From positions 1,550,001-1,614,000 of the forward strand of contig NZ_JAPDHZ010000003.1 in the NCBI RefSeq assembly GCF_029525555.1: a stretch of DNA of 64,000 bases. Reading direction: 5' to 3'. Positions within the stretch are counted from its first letter, which is position 1. Every line of letters starts with the position of its first letter. Shown piece by piece: positions 52,994-62,344 of the stretch. Position numbers and translations under genes: made by a program. The notes under the pieces were generated by a model, which saw only the letters and a program-made list of their open reading frames with translations, made no database searches and had not been told where the DNA came from. Origin of the DNA: Cohnella ginsengisoli (lineage in GTDB: Bacteria > Bacillota > Bacilli > Paenibacillales > Paenibacillaceae).

Positions 52994-53992
52994 TTAGCGA
53001 TTCGCGAGATAAGCCGCGACTTCGGCAAGTCTCGAAGCGTAGCCCCACTCGTTGTCGTACCAGGCCGCGATCGACACGATGTCGCCTTGTACCTGCGTCA
53101 GCGGCAGGTCGATGATCGACGAATGCGAGTCGCCGACGATGCGCGAGGACGCCCATTCGCCTTCCAGCACGTCCAGCACGCCCTTGAGTTCGCCTTCGGC
53201 GGCCGCGGCGCGGAACATGTCGTTGATCTCCTGGGCCGTGACCGGCTTCTCGGTGATCAGGTTGAGCTCGGCGATACTGCCGGTCCGGGTCGGGATCCGG
53301 TACGCCTTGCCCGTGATCTGAAGATCCGGCCAGATGAACTTAAGCGCCTTGGCCGCGCCGGAAGACGACGGAATGATGTTCTCGGCTGCCGCCCAAGAGT
53401 CGCGGCGATCCTTCATCGGCTGATCCGTCAGCGACTGAGTGTTCGTGTAGGAATGGACGGTCGAGAACAGGCCGTGCTTGATGCCGAAGTTCTCGCGCAC
53501 CAGCTTGACGACCGGAGCCAGCGCGTTGGTCGTGCAGCTTGCCATGCTGATGATCTTGTGCTTGTCCGGATCGAAGTGGTCGAGGTTGATGCCCTTCAGC
53601 AGCACCGCGTCGCAATCGTCCAGCGTCTTGCTCGGGCCGCTGACGAGTACGCGCTTGGCGCCCCGGTCCAGGTGAACCTGGGCGACGGAACGCGTCACGG
53701 CACGGCCGGTGCAGTCGATGACCAGATCCACGCCGAGCGCCTGCCAGTCCGGCACCTCGCTCGCCGAGTTGATGTACTGGATGTCCCGGCCGCCGATGAC
53801 GATGCTGCCTTCGCCGCCGGATACCGCTTCGGGCCACCTTTTATAGTTCGTATCGACTTCGAACAACGCGGCCAAAGTGGCCTCGTCCTTAATGTCCGAG
53901 ATCGACACCGGTACGAAAAGATTGTCTTGAAGAGCGACCCTGAGCAGCTGCCTGCCGATACGTCCGAATCCGAATACCGCGATTTTGCCCAT
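52994..53992 (-). CDS. gap: Glyceraldehyde-3-phosphate dehydrogenase, probable secondary isozyme
   Basis: A 332-residue type I GAPDH. Seen: Rossmann start FGFGRIGRQLL, catalytic Cys153 in SMASCTTN, His180 in STVHSYTN, and WYDNEWGYASRLAEV at the end. It converts glyceraldehyde 3-phosphate to 1,3-bisphosphoglycerate with NAD(P). No pgk, tpiA or cggR is nearby. It lies 52 bp after a dioxygenase-like gene in a stress-type operon, so it is likely a second GAPDH and not the main glycolytic one. GGAGGG 5 nt before ATG. Confidence 0.93.
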   Translation of the reverse strand: MGKIAVFGFGRIGRQLLRVALQDNLFVPVSISDIKDEATLAALFEVDTNYKRWPEAVSGGEGSIVIGGRDIQYINSASEVPDWQALGVDLVIDCTGRAVTRSVAQVHLDRGAKRVLVSGPSKTLDDCDAVLLKGINLDHFDPDKHKIISMASCTTNALAPVVKLVRENFGIKHGLFSTVHSYTNTQSLTDQPMKDRRDSWAAAENIIPSSSGAAKALKFIWPDLQITGKAYRIPTRTGSIAELNLITEKPVTAQEINDMFRAAAAEGELKGVLDVLEGEWASSRIVGDSHSSIIDLPLTQVQGDIVSIAAWYDNEWGYASRLAEVAAYLANR

Positions 53993-54044
53993 GTTTGCCC
54001 TCCGATATGAATTGGTTTATTTTACTTGCGCGCACCTCTCCAAT

Positions 54045-55017
54045 TTACACCGAATCCGGTTCGGATTGAAGAGCCTGGGGAATTAATTCGCGCACTTCGA
54101 TCGGCAGCAGGTTCGCTTCGATCTGCTCGCGGTGCGGCTCGTACCACGAAGGGAGCATCAGCTTGCCGCCCAAAGCGTCGGCCGGCTCGTCGTTCGCGAA
54201 TCCGGGCGGATCCGTCGCGATCTCGAACAGAATGCCGCCGCTCTCGCGGAAGTAGATCGCGTTGAAGTATTGGCGGTCGATGACCTCGGTCGGATGGAAG
54301 CCGGCTTCGCTGACCGTTTGCTGCCACTGTACGTGCTCATCGAAGTCCTTCGCTCTCCAGGCGATATGGTGAATCGTGCCGGCGCCCGGCGTCCCCCACG
54401 GCATGTCGGCCGTCGGGACGTCGACGATGTTGCCGATGTCGCCGAATGCCCGGTAGCGGGTGTAGCCGTCCTCTTCGCCGACGCGCTCCATACCGAGCAC
54501 ATGCTCGAGGACCGCGCCAGTCTGCTTGACGTTCGCGCTGAACAGGATGGCGCCGCCGAAGCCCTTGATCGCCTTATCCGGCGTGATGCCGCCGAACGAC
54601 CATTCGCTGTTCGCGCCTTCCTCGCGTTCGACGAGCTCCAGGCGCAGGCCTTCGTTGTCTTCGAACTGCACGAAGTTCTCTCCGAAGCGCGACGTCTTCT
54701 CGAACGAGATGCCGAAGCCGGACAGGCGTTCTTCCCAGAAGCCCAAGGCGCCGACCGGCACGACGTAAGTCGTCACGCCGACCTGGCCTCCGCCGACCCG
54801 GCCCTTGCGGGAGTTCGGATGCGGGAAGAAGGTAATGATCGTGCCGGGGCTGCCGGACTTATCGCCGAAGTAGAGGTGGTATACCCTCGGGGGCATCGAA
54901 ATTGATCGTCTTCTTAACGAGACGGAGGCCCAGGACGCCGGCGTAGAAGTCGACGTTCTCCTGCGGATTTCTGGCGAATGCGGTGATATGGTGGATGCCT
55001 GCGGTTTGGATCGTCAT
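54045..55017 (-). CDS. Ring-cleaving dioxygenase-like glyoxalase protein (MhqO/YkcA type), frame broken at a G5 run
   Basis: Removing one base from 54889-54893 gives a 323-residue protein with two vicinal-oxygen-chelate halves: GIHHITAFARNPQENVDFYA with HLYFGDKSGSPGTIITFFPH, and TIHHIAWRAKDFDEHVQWQQ with FRESGGILFEIATDPPGF. The His and Glu metal ligands are in place in both patterns. It belongs to the MhqO/MhqA/MhqE-like group linked to hydroquinone and thiol stress in Bacillus. AAGGAG 10 nt before the ATG at 55017; preceded by a DoxX gene, as mhqP accompanies mhqO. Confidence 0.88.
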
Positions 55018-55068
55018 GATTAAATCACTCCTTGTTTTTATTAGGAAGCGGCATTTAGGTTTTGTTGG

Positions 55069-55473
55069 TTAAAATAAGTTGAGCGCGCTGTCGAGCGAAT
55101 ATGCGCCGGCGCCGGCAAAGGCGACTCCGATCGCGACGGCCAGCAGCACGAGCGGGTATTCGTAACCGTTGGCGGTCGCCCACAGTCCGTTGGGTGCGTG
55201 GACTTTGACGATCGCGCCGATCATGGCGAGCGCGATAAGCGCCGCGGCCACCGGCGTCATCAAGCCCACCGTGAACAATGCGCCGCCGAGCAGCTCCATT
55301 AGTCCCGCGGCTACAGCCATCGCGACGCCCGGCTTGATGCCGACCGACTCCATCCAGCCGCCCGTCCCCTTCGGGCCGTAGCCGCCGAACATCCCGAACA
55401 GCTTCTGGGCGCCATGCCCCACGAACAACAATCCTACGACGATCCGAATGATCAGCAATCCCGTATCCATCAT
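55069..55473 (-). CDS. DoxX-family membrane protein (MhqP-like)
   Basis: A 134-residue protein with four hydrophobic helices: LLIIRIVVGLLFVGHGAQKL, GGWMESVG, LMELLGGALFTVGLMTPVAA, and the HAPNGLW segment. Length and pattern are normal for DoxX proteins, which occur with thiol and quinone stress genes. AAAGGGGAG before the ATG. First gene of the operon, 51 bp before the dioxygenase-like gene. Confidence 0.9.
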   Translation of the reverse strand: MMDTGLLIIRIVVGLLFVGHGAQKLFGMFGGYGPKGTGGWMESVGIKPGVAMAVAAGLMELLGGALFTVGLMTPVAAALIALAMIGAIVKVHAPNGLWATANGYEYPLVLLAVAIGVAFAGAGAYSLDSALNLF

Positions 55474-55508
55474 GATAATTCTCCCCTTTAAAATGTTAGT
55501 TTTAATTT

Positions 55509-55522
55509 TCTTTAATTAAAGA
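55509..55522. promoter_or_regulatory. Second operator-like palindrome in the doxX leader
   Basis: TCTTTAATTAAAGA is a perfect 14-bp palindrome 36-50 bp before doxX. It shares TATCTTTAATT (minus strand) with the palindrome overlapping the promoter. Confidence 0.45.
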
Positions 55523-55659
55523 TATTAGGGTGGCGAAAACTTCGCATTCTAAATCGGTTCCCGCCAGCCAATGCCTTGCGCTCGAATCAACCTCGTCACT
55601 GTCCACTTCATCGTGCCGGCCATTCGTCATTCCTCATTTCGCGGTTTGTTGAGTTCGTT

Positions 55660-55702
55660 TATCTCTTGAATTAAAGATAATTGATTTCGAGTAATTTGTC
55701 AA
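55660..55702 (-). promoter_or_regulatory. Promoter of the doxX operon with overlapping MhqR-like operator
   Basis: Minus strand: TTGACA (55702-55697), a 17-bp spacer and TATCTT (55679-55674) form a strong sigma-A promoter. The -10 lies inside the imperfect palindrome TATCTTTAATTCAAGAGATA (55679-55660). This resembles the MhqR operator (ATCT...ATTC...AGAT) that in Bacillus subtilis controls mhqNOP. The leader to doxX is about 190 nt. Confidence 0.65.
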
Positions 55703-55747
55703 CACCCCTTTTGAGATTTTGGGGAAGGCTATTTTTCGCGCTTGCTT

Positions 55748-56295
55748 GGTTTGTTTCTCGTTGGGACTTCCAGCAGCATGGCGATGTCGCGAAGAACCGA
55801 TTTGTTTCTAGGCGGGACTTCCTGCGGCGCGGCGGTGTGGCGGTGAGCAGGTTTGTTTCTACATGGGACTTCCAGCAGCATGACGGTGTTGTGGAGAGCC
55901 AGTTGGTTTCTAGGCGGGACTTCCAGCGATGTGGCGGTGTGGCGGCGAGACGGTTTGTTTCTACATGAGACTTCCCGCGGCGCAGTGGTGTCGTGGCGAG
56001 CTGATTTGTTTCTACATAGGACTTCCCCCCGGTGCGGCGGTGTCGCGGAGGGCCGGTTTGTTTCTACATGGGACATCCTGCGGCGTGGCGGTGTCGCGGA
56101 GAGCCGGATAGTTTCTACATGAGACTTCCTACGGCGTGGCGGTTTCGCGGAGAGTCGGTTTGTTTCTAGGTGGGACTTCTTGCGATACGGCGATGTCCAG
56201 GAGATCTGGTTTGTTTCTATATAGGACTTCCTGCGATGTGGCGGTGTGGCGAAGAGCCGGTTTGTTTCTACATTGGACTTCCTCGGCAGAGTGGC
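55748..56295. repeat. Eleven-copy 51-bp tandem repeat array
   Basis: Copies begin at 55748, 55799, 55850, 55901, 55952, 56003, 56055, 56106, 56157, 56208 and 56259. The period is exactly 51 bp, except that copy 6 has an extra C in a six-C run. Each starts GGTTTGTTTCTACATGGGAC (or a close variant) and continues TTCC plus a less conserved GC-rich half ending near GAGAGCC. On the minus strand most copies read as 17 codons around RNKPALRHTATSQEV, but stops interrupt it. It fills most of the 900-bp gap between doxX and ltrA. Confidence 0.9.
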
Positions 56296-56319
56296 ACGCT
56301 GACGTAAGCATTCGCACGC

Positions 56320-56365
56320 AAAAAAAAGCCACCGGAACCGTCATACGGACGGCTGCTCCGGCAGC
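56320..56365 (-). terminator. Intrinsic terminator of ltrA
   Basis: GCCGGAGCAGCCGTC-N6-GACGGTTCCGGTGGC on the minus strand, then eight T. It lies about 20 bp after the ltrA stop. Confidence 0.88.
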
Positions 56366-56385
56366 GAATGGCTGGACTGTATGGT

Positions 56386-57585
56386 TCAGCCGTGATGCTT
56401 GGGGACGAGCGTGCACAAGCGGCTGGAGAATCGGCTGCCCCAGACGGCGACGGCCAGCAGAACAAAAACGGCCAAGGCAGACAGGACCAGCGGGCTCAGT
56501 GCATGGGAGAATGCCGCAAGCGCGCCAAGGGCGACAAGCCCCGTCGCATGCGGAACCGCGAACATGCGCGATACGATCCAGATAAAGATCGCGTTGCTCA
56601 GAAGATAAAGGGCCGGGGAACCCAAAATGACCAATGCCACGCCCTGATCAAGGTGCCCGGCAGGATGCGCGAGCAGAAATTCGTCCGCCACCGCCGACAG
56701 CACGATGCCTCCCGCCAGCAGCAGATGCGTATACGTATAGGCCGCTCTCGCCAGTTCTCCCGGGACTCTCGCGTTCACGATATAGTGATGGCCGATGCGC
56801 GACGTCGTCTCGAAGTAAATCCACCACATGGACACCGTGCCCAAGAACGAGACGAGAAACGCCAACACCGTCTCCGCATTCCTTTCCAATCCGGCAAAGG
56901 TGGCGCCCATGACGATAATGGACTCTCCGAGCGCAATAATAATGAACAGCCCGGCGCGTTCCGCCATATGCGAACCTTCGACCGCCCAGTCTTCAGCCGT
57001 CGAGCGGCCGATTCGAGGTACCCAGAAACCGAGCGACGGCGCGACATAGTCGATGAGCAGCGCCGCGCCCCATAGCGCCAGTCGGACTTCGCCCTCCTGC
57101 GTCCCGCCCGCGACCCAAAAGACGCCGGATAAAATGAGCCAGCATAGAATCCGCACCAGGTTAATCTGATTGACCGGCGCGCCGTGCCCGAGCGCCCATA
57201 CGGTGAAGGCGGTACGACCGATCTGGAATGCGGCATACGAGATGCCGAAATACAGGCCGGCATGCTCGAACGCCTCGGGAATCGACGTGGACATGACGAG
57301 GCCGATCAGCATGAGCGAGAACAGCATAATTCGTACCGGAAGCGCGTCGGGACTCAGCCAGTTGATGACCCAGGTCGTGTAGTTCCATGCCCACCATATC
57401 GCCATCGTCAACATGGCCGTATGGAGCGCGCCCATCCACGTGAAGTTCTCGAGCAGCGAATGGGACAGCTGCGTGACGGCGAATACGAAAATCAAATCGA
57501 AAAACAGTTCGATAAACGAAACCTTGCCCGAATCGCTTAGGCCTCTGCTGCGAAAAAGCTCGGGTCTGTGATGCGTTTGCGCCAT
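56386..57585 (-). CDS. ltrA: Low temperature requirement protein A (LtrA) family membrane protein
   Basis: A 399-residue polytopic membrane protein. The N terminus has the family motif VSFIELFFDLIFVFAVTQLSHSL. AIWWAWNYTTWVINW, SHMAERAGLFIIIALGES and WWIYFETTSRIGHH follow, all characteristic of LtrA. The family is named from a Listeria cold-growth gene; the biochemical role is unknown. AGGAGGATCGCC lies before the ATG. Monocistronic, with its own terminator. Confidence 0.93.
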   Translation of the reverse strand: MAQTHHRPELFRSRGLSDSGKVSFIELFFDLIFVFAVTQLSHSLLENFTWMGALHTAMLTMAIWWAWNYTTWVINWLSPDALPVRIMLFSLMLIGLVMSTSIPEAFEHAGLYFGISYAAFQIGRTAFTVWALGHGAPVNQINLVRILCWLILSGVFWVAGGTQEGEVRLALWGAALLIDYVAPSLGFWVPRIGRSTAEDWAVEGSHMAERAGLFIIIALGESIIVMGATFAGLERNAETVLAFLVSFLGTVSMWWIYFETTSRIGHHYIVNARVPGELARAAYTYTHLLLAGGIVLSAVADEFLLAHPAGHLDQGVALVILGSPALYLLSNAIFIWIVSRMFAVPHATGLVALGALAAFSHALSPLVLSALAVFVLLAVAVWGSRFSSRLCTLVPKHHG

Positions 57586-57680
57586 GCCGGCGATCCTCCT
57601 CCTCTTCGCTCTCTTCTCATTTAAAGCTGAGTATAGCAGAGAACGCCGGCTCTTTGGCTAAAGTTTCATTTCCCCAAGCT

Positions 57681-59040
57681 TTATTCGCGGCCTAGCGTCT
57701 TGGGTGAATCGCTCTCCGAATTCTCTTTTTCGCGATCCAACGCCGACTGCATTTCGGACTCCATGCGCTTCAGGACATCTGCGACCGACACTTCCCCCGG
57801 ACATCGCCTGCGGCGTATACATGCGAGAGATCTCTTCGATCCGATTGAGTACCGTCACCGACAGCGCACTTAAGGAAGCGGCAAACGATGGATTTCGATG
57901 CCGGAGCTTGTAGAAAACCGCCTTGTCGTCGTCGGACTGATCGTCTCCCAAATTTCTGGCCGACAAGCTTGACGGATCGATGCGCGGGAGCACTTTGGCA
58001 TAGTCCTCGCCACCGATATATTGGAGCAGCCGCCACGCCGCGGCAGGCTGAGGCGCATTTTTGGGGATCGTGAGTACGTCGTCCGGCACCGCCGCCGCTC
58101 CCGTATCCGGCTCTCGCTCGCTCACCGGCACGGTTGCCATGCCCCATTCGATCGACTCATATCCGCCCCCGCCCAGCGTTCGGAAGAGCCGCGAGTCGTT
58201 CACCGCCATCGCTACCCGACCATTCAGGAAAGGCATGTCATTCAACTGGCTCTCCTTCAGGCTCGATACAGCCGGCTTGTTCGTCTTCGCCCTGTCCAGG
58301 CAAGCTCCCGATGCGAGGCAAGACTTCACGTTCTGAAAAATATGCTCCCATGCCTCCGTATTTAACGTGAACTTGCCATTCGCATACACGCTTATCCCGT
58401 CAGTTTCGCCAATATTTAACGCCATCATGAACGGATTTACCGAAGAAGCGTAGTCGAGTCCGAATTCGGCAGGCTCATCGCCGGCGGGCGCCTTGGCGAA
58501 TCGCGTCGCCAGAGCGAACACCTCGTCCCAGGTCATGTAATCAGTCGGATAAGCGATCTTATAGCGATCAAAGAGTGCCTTGTTGTAATAAAGCGCGTGT
58601 CCGGTAAAAGTGGCCGCCAATCCGAACAGCTTTCCTTCCGCGCTTAACGCGTCGATTACGGAAGGGGAGATCCCGGCTAGATCGAACCTGGCCTTCTTGG
58701 CGAGATCGTCTAGCGGTTGCAATGCGCTCTTGTCTCTCGCCCGCTCAAAGAAGTTGTGCGGGAGCGCGATCACGTCCGGGTTTTCCTTCTCGATCAGCTC
58801 GTCCACGACCGCGTCAGGGTCGCCGCCGCCGTTCTGTTCGAGCCGCTCGACGACCGAGATGACTTCCAGATCGTCGTCGGGATGCGTAGCAATATAAAAG
58901 CTGCCATATTTTGCATTGAACACGTTCGCGTTCCAGGCGAGCACCTTAATCGTGACAGGCTCCGGCAGCTCGGGCTCCTTGGCGCAGCCGGCGGCTAATA
59001 GAGAAGCCATCGACATCGCGATTATAATTTTCTTCAACAT
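57681..59040 (-). CDS. Orphan extracellular solute-binding lipoprotein, frame broken at a C5 run
   Basis: A 452-residue lipoprotein: MLKKIIIAMSMASLLAAGC lipobox, then a family 1 solute-binding protein (TIKVLAWNANVFNAKYGSFY, YYNKALFDRYKIAYPTDYMT, FLNGRVAMAVNDS). Removing one base from 57794-57798 yields the usual C-terminal VADVLKRMESEMQSALDREK. No permease or ATPase gene is next to it. The aromatic/NxNVF start resembles sugar or multi-sugar binders. GAGGGTGTTC precedes the ATG at 59040. Confidence 0.85.
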
Positions 59041-59133
59041 GAACACCCTCAATTCGATCATAATTTCCATTTTTTACTTTAAGTGATGATGAAGCAATTA
59101 TCCACCTTTTCTTTACGTCATTGGATAACTGCA

Positions 59134-59172
59134 ACAAAAAGAAGCCTCGGCACTCACCACCGAGACCTCGTG
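59134..59172 (-). terminator. Intrinsic terminator of the EamA transporter gene
   Basis: GAGGTCTCGG-N9-CCGAGGCTTC on the minus strand, followed by TTTTTG. It lies about 50 bp after the transporter stop. Confidence 0.75.
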
Positions 59173-59222
59173 ATCCTTCTCGCTGACCGGGACTTTCACA
59201 TCGCGCGCCCATCCGGAAGCGC

Positions 59223-60104
59223 CTATCTCTCCACGTGCCTCCCCCACCTTCCGCTCGGCATCGCGAACGCGGCGAGCAGGCTCCCGAACAGCAGCAGGAT
59301 GCCCGCCGACTGCAGCCCGTCCGGCCGAAAGCCGTCTACGGCAATATCGAGCAGAATGGCGACCGCCGGATCGACGAAGACGAACACCGCGACGACCGGC
59401 GACGGGAGGCGACGAATGCTGCCGAAAAAGAGCAGGTACACGAACCCGGTATGGACGATGCCGGTCGTGACGGCATAGGTCCAATCGGCGCGGGCGAGCC
59501 CTTCATAAGCATTGAAATGCACGAACGGCAGCAGGAGCGCCAGGCCGATCGCCATCTGGATAAACGTCGTCGCATACACGCTCGTCTGCCGGACGCTTCT
59601 GCCGAGCAGCATCGTCGCCGCATAGAATAAGGCCGCCAGAACGCCGCAAACCATGCCTTTCCAGCTTGAAACAGAGCCGCCGAAGCCGCCTGCCCCCATG
59701 ATGAGCAGCGTACCCGCGAAGCATCCCGCGAGCGAGAGGATCGCCGTTCTGCCGAGCTTGTCCCGGAAGATGAGGCCGCCCGCGATCAGCGCGAGAATCG
59801 GAGCCAGATGGTACAGCGAGATCGCGATCGTGACGGATATGAGCCTGAACGCCGTGAACAGAAACACCCAATTGAGCAGGTTCGATACGCCGCACGCGAT
59901 GACGATGAGCGTCTCCCTGGCGTCCCAGCGCTCTCGTTTGAAGCTGCCGGTGAGCAGCCAGGCCGCGAGCAGGATCGAGAAGGCGCATACGCAGCGGACG
60001 AAGACAAGCTCTACGGCCGGCAGGCCCGTGCGCGAGGAAAAGAAGCCGACCGAGCCGAAGATGGCCATGGATACGATTAATTGAGTTAAAGCGGACTTGT
60101 GCAT
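59223..60104 (-). CDS. EamA/DMT-family permease
   Basis: A 293-residue protein with ten hydrophobic helices in two EamA halves (SVGFFSSRTGLPAVELVFVR and the second-half VCGVLAALFYAATMLLGRSV). Typical conserved pieces are LAPILALIAGGLIFRDKL and VFVDPAVAILLDIAVDGF. The drug/metabolite superfamily exports metabolites or amino acids; the substrate is unknown. No clear RBS before ATG 60104, so the start may be the next Met. Confidence 0.85.
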   Translation of the reverse strand: MHKSALTQLIVSMAIFGSVGFFSSRTGLPAVELVFVRCVCAFSILLAAWLLTGSFKRERWDARETLIVIACGVSNLLNWVFLFTAFRLISVTIAISLYHLAPILALIAGGLIFRDKLGRTAILSLAGCFAGTLLIMGAGGFGGSVSSWKGMVCGVLAALFYAATMLLGRSVRQTSVYATTFIQMAIGLALLLPFVHFNAYEGLARADWTYAVTTGIVHTGFVYLLFFGSIRRLPSPVVAVFVFVDPAVAILLDIAVDGFRPDGLQSAGILLLFGSLLAAFAMPSGRWGRHVER

Positions 60105-60207
60105 GGTCTGGATGTCAAACTCCCCGGTGTATGGATGGACTTACTCTACTATAGAAGCGGGGAGCGGGACAATGCAGAAATCCGTACCAATTGCACTAAA
60201 AACCGGG

Positions 60208-60768
60208 CTAGATCGTTTGCCGGAATATTTCGGATAAATTCACGGCAAGACACGGCACGGCCGATGAAACGATCGCTTCCTCCTCCGTCCACGTTTTGAT
60301 GAGCCGGTATTCTCCTTCGGTCAGCACGAACTGATCGACCAGCCGGTACTCGGGCTCGACGAGCCAATATTCGGCGACGCCGAACCGCTCGTAAGTCGCC
60401 TTCTTAATCGTCTTGTCTTTCCGCGCCGTGCTGTCGGACAAAATCTCGACGACCAAGTCCGGCGCGCCATAAACATAGCCATCCCGTATGATGTCGCTGC
60501 GCGTCCGGCTAATATACAGCAGGTCCGGCTGCAAAATGTTGTCCTTGTCGAAGTGGACGTCCATCGGCGCGAGCAGGATCACCCCATCCTGAGCACAGGA
60601 GGCGTGGAACGCAAGAAACAACTGTCCCAGTATATCCTGGTGCACGAAATTCGGCGAGGTGAGAAAGTCGTACCGTACGCCGCCGATAATTTCATAGCGC
60701 TCGTCAATGAACCGGGTACCGTGCGTCTTCTTGACCAGCCTCTTGCCTGCGTCTATCTTCTCCTCCAC
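60208..60768 (-). CDS. Uma2-family (DUF820) restriction-endonuclease-like protein
   Basis: A 186-residue protein with the PD-(D/E)xK-like Uma2 core: ILQPDLLYISRTR (Asp), APDLVVEILSDSTARKDKTI (E-x-L/I-S plus Lys), YERFGVAEYWLVEPEYR. GTG at 60768 is taken because GAGGG is just upstream; an earlier in-frame ATG would lie inside the preceding terminator. Family function is unclear, probably a nuclease fold. It stands alone between a terminator and the EamA gene. Confidence 0.8.
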   Translation of the reverse strand: MEEKIDAGKRLVKKTHGTRFIDERYEIIGGVRYDFLTSPNFVHQDILGQLFLAFHASCAQDGVILLAPMDVHFDKDNILQPDLLYISRTRSDIIRDGYVYGAPDLVVEILSDSTARKDKTIKKATYERFGVAEYWLVEPEYRLVDQFVLTEGEYRLIKTWTEEEAIVSSAVPCLAVNLSEIFRQTI

Positions 60769-60787
60769 TGTCCCTCGCCCCTTACGC

Positions 60788-60836
60788 AAAAACACCCCGC
60801 AAAGCCCCGCGATCCATCGCGCGCTCTGCGGGGTGC
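60788..60836 (-). terminator. Intrinsic terminator of the GH4 operon
   Basis: CACCCCGCAGAGCGCGCGAT and ATCGCGGGGCTTTGCGGGGTG pair with bulges on the minus strand, then TTTTTG. Confidence 0.85.
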
Positions 60837-60909
60837 TTCCCCGATCATTTCCCTCATTATGGTCGAAAAAGGACGAAACTGTCAATCCCCCGACGCGGGG
60901 TTCCGTACC

Positions 60910-62323
60910 TTACTTCGCCAGCTCGCCGAACCGCGAGAACACCGCCAACGCCGGATCGATCGGCACCTCGGCCCGCTGCAAGCCTTCGGGCGTCTCGATC
61001 GTCGGCGTCTGACGCGGCAGGCGCCCTGCGAACTGCGGCAGCCACTGCCGCTGCGCGTTCAGCATCTCCGTGACCATGTCGCGGATCTCCTTCAGCGTCA
61101 GCACAGACGACGTGAGCGGATCGAGCGCGATCGCCTGCACGACCGTCTCCGGATCGCCGGATTTGGCAGCCAGCACGGCCAGCCGCTGCACGTTGATGTT
61201 GGTCATGTTGAGCGCCGCGCACTGCGGCGGGATCTCGCCGATGACGGTCCGGTGGATGCCCGTGCGGTCCGCGAATACGGCGCCTTCCGCGCAACAGTCT
61301 GCAGGCAGGTTGGCGATCATGCCGTTATTGCGCAGGTTGCCGCTGAACTTGAACGTCTTGCCCGTCTCGAGCGCCTCGATGATATAAGCGCAGTATTCCA
61401 CGCTCCGGGGCGGCAAATCGTACGATTCGTCCGCCAGAATGTCCTGGTCCTTGTACTTCTCGGCGACGTACGCGCACCAGGAATAGTACGCGCCGGACTC
61501 TCCGCCGAACGAGGGCTCGTCGCAGTACAGGTCGAGCGCCTTCCGGTTTTTGCGGAACCAGGGAACGTACTCGGACAAATGGCCGGTCGACTCGGTCATG
61601 AAGTAACCGAAGTGGCGGAACACCTCGCCGCGCACCTTCTCGTTGACGTAGAATTCGGGCTGCTCGAACTTCTCGCGAAGCGCCGGGTAAAGGTCCTGGC
61701 CCTTGTGGGACAGCTTCGTGAACCAGCCCATATGGTTGATCCCCGCGGAGACGTAGTCGATCTCTTCCTTCGGCACGCCGGTATAGCCCGCGATCAGGTC
61801 GAGCGTCGTCTGCACGCCGTGACACAGGCCGACATATTGAATGTTGGTCTCGCCGAGCGCCCAGCAGATCATGGCCATCGGGTTGACGTAGTTCAGGAGC
61901 GTCGCGTTCGGGCACAGCTCCTCCATATCCCGCGCCACGTCCAGGATGACCGGAATGCTGCGCAGCGCGCGGAATACGCCGCCCGGTCCGAGCGTATCGC
62001 CGATGCACTGGTCGACGCCGTATTTCATCGGAATCTTGTAGTCCAGCTCGAAGGCGGACACGCCGCCCACCTGGAACGACGTGATGACATAGCTCGCGCC
62101 GGCCAGCGCCTCCCTGCGGTCGGTCGTCACGAGGACGCGCGACTTGAGCCCGTTTTTCTCGATGACCTGGTCGGCGAACGCCTTGACCTGCGAGGTTTTG
62201 CCGGTGGAGGGGGGCCATCAATACGAACTCGGTATCCTCCAGCTCCGGCGTCGCCATGATGTCCAGCATCAGCGTCTTGCAGAAAACGATGCTGCCGGCT
62301 CCGATGATCGCGACTCTTCTCAT
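60910..62323 (-). CDS. Family 4 glycoside hydrolase (alpha-galactosidase/alpha-galacturonidase group), frame broken at a G6 run
   Basis: One base removed from 62209-62214 gives a 470-residue NAD- and Mn-dependent GH4 enzyme. The Rossmann start is VAIIGAGSIVFCKTLMLDI, followed by NYVNPMAMICWAL, the metal Cys motif in GLCHGVQTTLD, and GINHMGWF with the metal His. The long-form length and CHGVQ fit the alpha-galactosidase/alpha-galacturonidase branch more than the 6-phospho-glucosidases. It lies 21 bp after a Gfo/Idh/MocA gene. Cytoplasmic; substrate unknown within the branch. Confidence 0.88.
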
Positions 62324-62344
62324 ACGATCCCGTCCCTTCGCGCT

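Noticed and set aside
55748..56295. CRISPR array
   Set aside because: The sequence between the conserved halves is itself repeated and similar from copy to copy, so there are no unique spacers, and no cas genes are nearby.
9676..62214. Programmed ribosomal frameshifting or mass pseudogenisation
   Set aside because: The breaks lie in unrelated genes, at plain homopolymers, with no shared slippery heptamer and downstream structure, and almost all have the same +1 sign. Sequence error explains them better.
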